Origin: an uncultured Neisseriaceae bacterium
Lineage (GTDB): Bacteria > Pseudomonadota > Gammaproteobacteria > Burkholderiales > UBA11063
Direction: 5' to 3'
Assembly (NCBI GenBank): GCA_937952895.1
Contig: CALFYC010000175.1
Span: 1 to 8,879 of the forward strand
Length of the DNA: 8,879 nucleotides
Within the stretch, counting starts at the first letter, position 1, and every line of letters starts with the position of its first letter. Made by a program: the position numbers and the translations under genes. The notes below the pieces were generated by a model. It was given only the letters and a program-made list of their open reading frames with translations. It had not been told where the DNA came from and did no database searches. This document shows, piece after piece, positions 6,686-8,879 of this stretch.

Positions 6686-7480
6686 ATGTTTACTATAAAT
6701 GATTTTAATAAATTTAAACAAGCACAAAGAAAAATTACTATGGTGAGCACCTATGATTATTTTTCTGCAAAATTAGTTGAAGATGCGGGTATTGATACTA
6801 TTTTAGTTGGTGATTCATTAGGTATTACTTTTGCTGGCAATAATAATACTTTGGCGGTTAGTATTGACCATATTATATATCATACAAATGCTGTCAAAAA
6901 TGGAGCGCCTAATACATTTATTATTGCAGACATGCCTTATTTAAGTTACCATATAGCGCCAGATGAAACAGTCAGAAATGCTGGACGCATTATTCAAGAG
7001 ACTAATGCTCATGCAGTAAAAGTCGAAGTTAATAATATATCAACGTTTGCACATATTCAGGCATTAATTGAAGCGCAAATTCCAGTGATTGGACATATAG
7101 GTTTGACTCCACAGTCTGTTAATCTATTTGGTGGATATAAAGTTCAAGGTAATCAAAAAGAAGTTGCTGATAAAATTATTGGATTTGCTAAAAAGCTAGA
7201 ACAAATTGGTGTTCATGCTATTGTTCTTGAATGTATACCTGCAGAATTAGCTAAAATGATTACAGAGCAAATTTCAATTCCAAGCATTGGCATTGGAGCT
7301 GGGTCTGGATGTGATGGGCAAGTCTTGTTATTTTATGATTTATTGGGGTTTGATCCAAATAATAAGTTAAGATTTGTAAAACAATATGCTAATGCTCATG
7401 AATATTTTGTATCTGGATTAAAGAAATTTTCTGCTGAGGTTGTAGATGGTAGTTTTCCAGATTCATCACATGCGTATTAA
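6686..7480 (+). CDS. panB: 3-methyl-2-oxobutanoate hydroxymethyltransferase (ketopantoate synthase)
   Basis: Transfers a hydroxymethyl group from methylenetetrahydrofolate to 2-oxoisovalerate to give ketopantoate, the first committed step of pantothenate synthesis, in the cytoplasm. From the ATG at 6686 the protein is 264 residues, exactly the E. coli length. A longer reading from a TTG at 6674 is possible but unlikely, since GGAG at 6676-6679 is well placed for the ATG. Conserved metal and substrate residues are visible: Asp43 in LVGDSLG, Asp82 in ADMPYLSYH, Lys112 and Glu114 in VKVE, and the probable catalytic Glu182 in LECIP. GHIGLTPQSVN and GIGAGSGCDGQVL are family signatures of this TIM-barrel enzyme. 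The start is one base beyond the panG stop, so translation is probably coupled. Confidence 0.97.
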   Translation: MFTINDFNKFKQAQRKITMVSTYDYFSAKLVEDAGIDTILVGDSLGITFAGNNNTLAVSIDHIIYHTNAVKNGAPNTFIIADMPYLSYHIAPDETVRNAGRIIQETNAHAVKVEVNNISTFAHIQALIEAQIPVIGHIGLTPQSVNLFGGYKVQGNQKEVADKIIGFAKKLEQIGVHAIVLECIPAELAKMITEQISIPSIGIGAGSGCDGQVLLFYDLLGFDPNNKLRFVKQYANAHEYFVSGLKKFSAEVVDGSFPDSSHAY

Positions 7481-7502
7481 TAAAAATAGATAGTCGGTTA
7501 GT

Positions 7503-8357
7503 ATGGTATTAATTAACGAGATTGCAGCACTTAGAGAATTCATTAATACTCAAAAATATGATGAAAAATCAATAGGATTTGTTCCTACAATGGGATATTT
7601 GCATGATGGACATTTAATGCTTATGCAAGAGGCCAGAAAACAATGTGATATAGTTGTTGTGAGTATTTTTGTAAATCCACTGCAATTTGGAATTAATGAG
7701 GATTTAAGTAATTATCCGCGTGATTTGGATAGAGATCATATACTCTGTTCAACTGTACCTGTGGATGTAATATTTGCACCAAGTGTTTCTGAAATATATC
7801 CTAATGGAACAATACCAATTAAGGTTATCGTTTCAGAATTATCCAACCATTTATGTGGGAAGTCGAGAATTGGTCATTTTGATGGAGTTTGTACTGTTCT
7901 TACCAAATTATTTAATATAGTATCACCGCATAAAGTATTTTTAGGGCGCAAAGATATACAACAATTAAGAATTGTTGAAACTCTAGTTCATGATTTAAAT
8001 ATTCCGATTGAAGTTATTGGTTGTGATACAGTTAGAAATGAAAATGGTCTAGCTCTTAGTTCTAGAAATGCATATTTATCTTCAGCTGAATATGAGGAAG
8101 CAATAATTGTGCCTAACTTATTAAAATACATAGTTGAAAATATTCAAGCCGGTGAATTTGATGTGGCAAAACTTCTTGAAAAAGGTTTATTGTTCCTAAA
8201 TGCATGTAAAATAGCAAAATTAGATTATTTACAAATTGTTGATTATACAAAACTTCAGCCATTAAGTATAGTTAAAGGAAAGATAATTATTGCTACAGCT
8301 ATTTTTATAGGTAAAACTCGTTTGATTGATAATATTATTTATGATGTCAAAGATTAG
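7503..8357 (+). CDS. panC: Pantothenate synthetase (pantoate--beta-alanine ligase)
   Basis: Joins pantoate to beta-alanine using ATP, through a pantoyl-adenylate, to form pantothenate. The 284-residue length matches the 283-residue E. coli enzyme and the N termini align, which supports this ATG. The HIGH-type nucleotide motif HDGH is at 34-37 within PTMGYLHDGH. FVNPLQFG, SNYPRDLDRD and FAPSVSEIYPNGT follow, and the KMSKS-like element LSSRN is at 185-189. The usual F-G-x-K-D-x-Q-Q motif reads LGRKDIQQL here, a mild variation. It lies 22 nt after panB with no strong ribosome binding site in the gap, so it may depend on coupling to panB translation. The beta-alanine supplier panD does not follow it in this window. 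Confidence 0.97.
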   Translation: MVLINEIAALREFINTQKYDEKSIGFVPTMGYLHDGHLMLMQEARKQCDIVVVSIFVNPLQFGINEDLSNYPRDLDRDHILCSTVPVDVIFAPSVSEIYPNGTIPIKVIVSELSNHLCGKSRIGHFDGVCTVLTKLFNIVSPHKVFLGRKDIQQLRIVETLVHDLNIPIEVIGCDTVRNENGLALSSRNAYLSSAEYEEAIIVPNLLKYIVENIQAGEFDVAKLLEKGLLFLNACKIAKLDYLQIVDYTKLQPLSIVKGKIIIATAIFIGKTRLIDNIIYDVKD

Positions 8358-8380
8358 TTATAAAATAGGAAAGGCTTACT

Positions 8381-8755
8381 ATGATTAGAAAAATTGCTTT
8401 TACAATTTATCCAGTAACAGATATGCAAAGAGCTCGTAAATTTTATGAAGAAGTTTTAAAGTTAAAACTAGGTTCAGTTTTTGCTAATGGTGAATGGGTT
8501 GAATATGATTTACCAAATGAAGGTTGTTTTGCTATAACTACTTTGTCGAAAGATACATTACCAAGTTCAGTAGCAGGTGGAACAGTTGCTTTTGAAGTTG
8601 ATAATTTAGATGATTTAATGGCAGCACTAAAGGCTAAACATGTTGAATTTAAAATGGAAGCCGTTATAACTCCAGTATGTAAAATGGCAGTTATTCTGGA
8701 TTCGGAAGGTAACTCTTTAATATTACATAAATTACATGATAAGTTTAAGTTATAA
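8381..8755 (+). CDS. VOC-fold (glyoxalase / bleomycin-resistance superfamily) protein, substrate unknown
   Basis: A 124-residue single-chain vicinal-oxygen-chelate protein made of two beta-alpha-beta-beta-beta modules. The first has IAFTIYPVTDMQRARKFYEE at 5-24 and a glycine-containing turn. The second has TVAFEVDNLDDLMAALKAKH at 68-87 and the family ending LDSEGNSLILHKL at 106-118. Canonical metal-binding histidines at the start of each module are absent: the first strand reads AFTIY and the second TVAFEV. Glu42 and His116 could still be ligands. A glyoxalase I role is therefore doubtful, and antibiotic binding or an uncharacterised small-molecule role is equally possible. A good AGGAAAGG precedes the ATG, 23 nt after panC, so it is likely the last gene of the pan transcript. 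Link to pantothenate metabolism is positional only. No clear terminator follows. Confidence 0.85.
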   Translation: MIRKIAFTIYPVTDMQRARKFYEEVLKLKLGSVFANGEWVEYDLPNEGCFAITTLSKDTLPSSVAGGTVAFEVDNLDDLMAALKAKHVEFKMEAVITPVCKMAVILDSEGNSLILHKLHDKFKL

Positions 8756-8806
8756 AAAGTATTTTTAATTTACTGTTTGTTTCATTATTCTAAATCGTAA
8801 TCTAAA

Positions 8807-8879
8807 AACGCGAATTCGGGATAAGAAATCGCGATAATAAAAAATGCCCATATGGATGAAATTATTGCTAAAATGTTAA
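8807..8879. repeat. Right copy of the 73-bp inverted terminal repeat, probable IS or repeat-element end
   Basis: Inverted partner of bases 1-73, identical at 68 of 73 positions, with the same sharp inner boundary at AACGCGAATTCGGG. Read on the minus strand, a frame open from the window edge runs to a TAA at 8785-8787 and encodes SSIWAFFIIAISYPEFA, like the left copy. Both copies therefore face inward with the same end. The true outer extent of the element cannot be seen. The 51 nt between the VOC gene and this repeat hold no gene or clear terminator. Confidence 0.75.

Noticed and set aside
6527..6727. Minus-strand open frame over the panG-panB junction
   Set aside because: It runs antisense across two well-supported coding ends and has no recognisable features.
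1..8879. Whole window as a composite transposon
   Set aside because: The interior holds essential housekeeping genes (valS, tRNA-Ser, pan operon) and no transposase is visible, so the repeats more likely reflect a repeat-rich chromosome or contig ends.

Overview
This is an AT-rich window (roughly 30% G+C by eye) that looks like chromosomal DNA from a gammaproteobacterium. The valyl-tRNA synthetase resembles the E. coli type. The pantothenate genes are arranged panG-panB-panC, with a DUF2520-type ketopantoate reductase first, as described for Francisella. A member of Francisellaceae or a relative is therefore the best guess, from gene content only.

Layout, left to right. Bases 1-73 and 8807-8879 are inverted copies of one 73-bp sequence (68/73 identical). 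They are probably the inner ends of two insertion-sequence or other repeat copies lying outside the window. Next to the left copy, on the minus strand, is an exported pepsin-like (family A1) aspartic protease with both catalytic Asp motifs. A 355-nt AT-rich spacer with divergent candidate promoters separates it from valS (+). tRNA-Ser(GGA) follows valS by only 6 nt. Then comes a small exported protein of unknown function on the minus strand, with a good sigma-70-type promoter. Pointing the other way is a decayed paralogue of it that has no start codon. The right third is an apparent operon: panG (TTG start), panB, panC, then a small VOC-fold protein.

How the genes fit together. PanB makes ketopantoate, PanG would reduce it to pantoate, and PanC joins pantoate to beta-alanine. 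This gives pantothenate from 2-oxoisovalerate. panD, which makes beta-alanine, is not in the window. valS and tRNA-Ser are translation housekeeping genes. The pepsin-like protease and the small secreted-protein family are exported accessory genes set between housekeeping genes, near repeat ends and a pseudogene. This suggests local rearrangement. I see no CRISPR array, phage genes, defence system or complete transposase.
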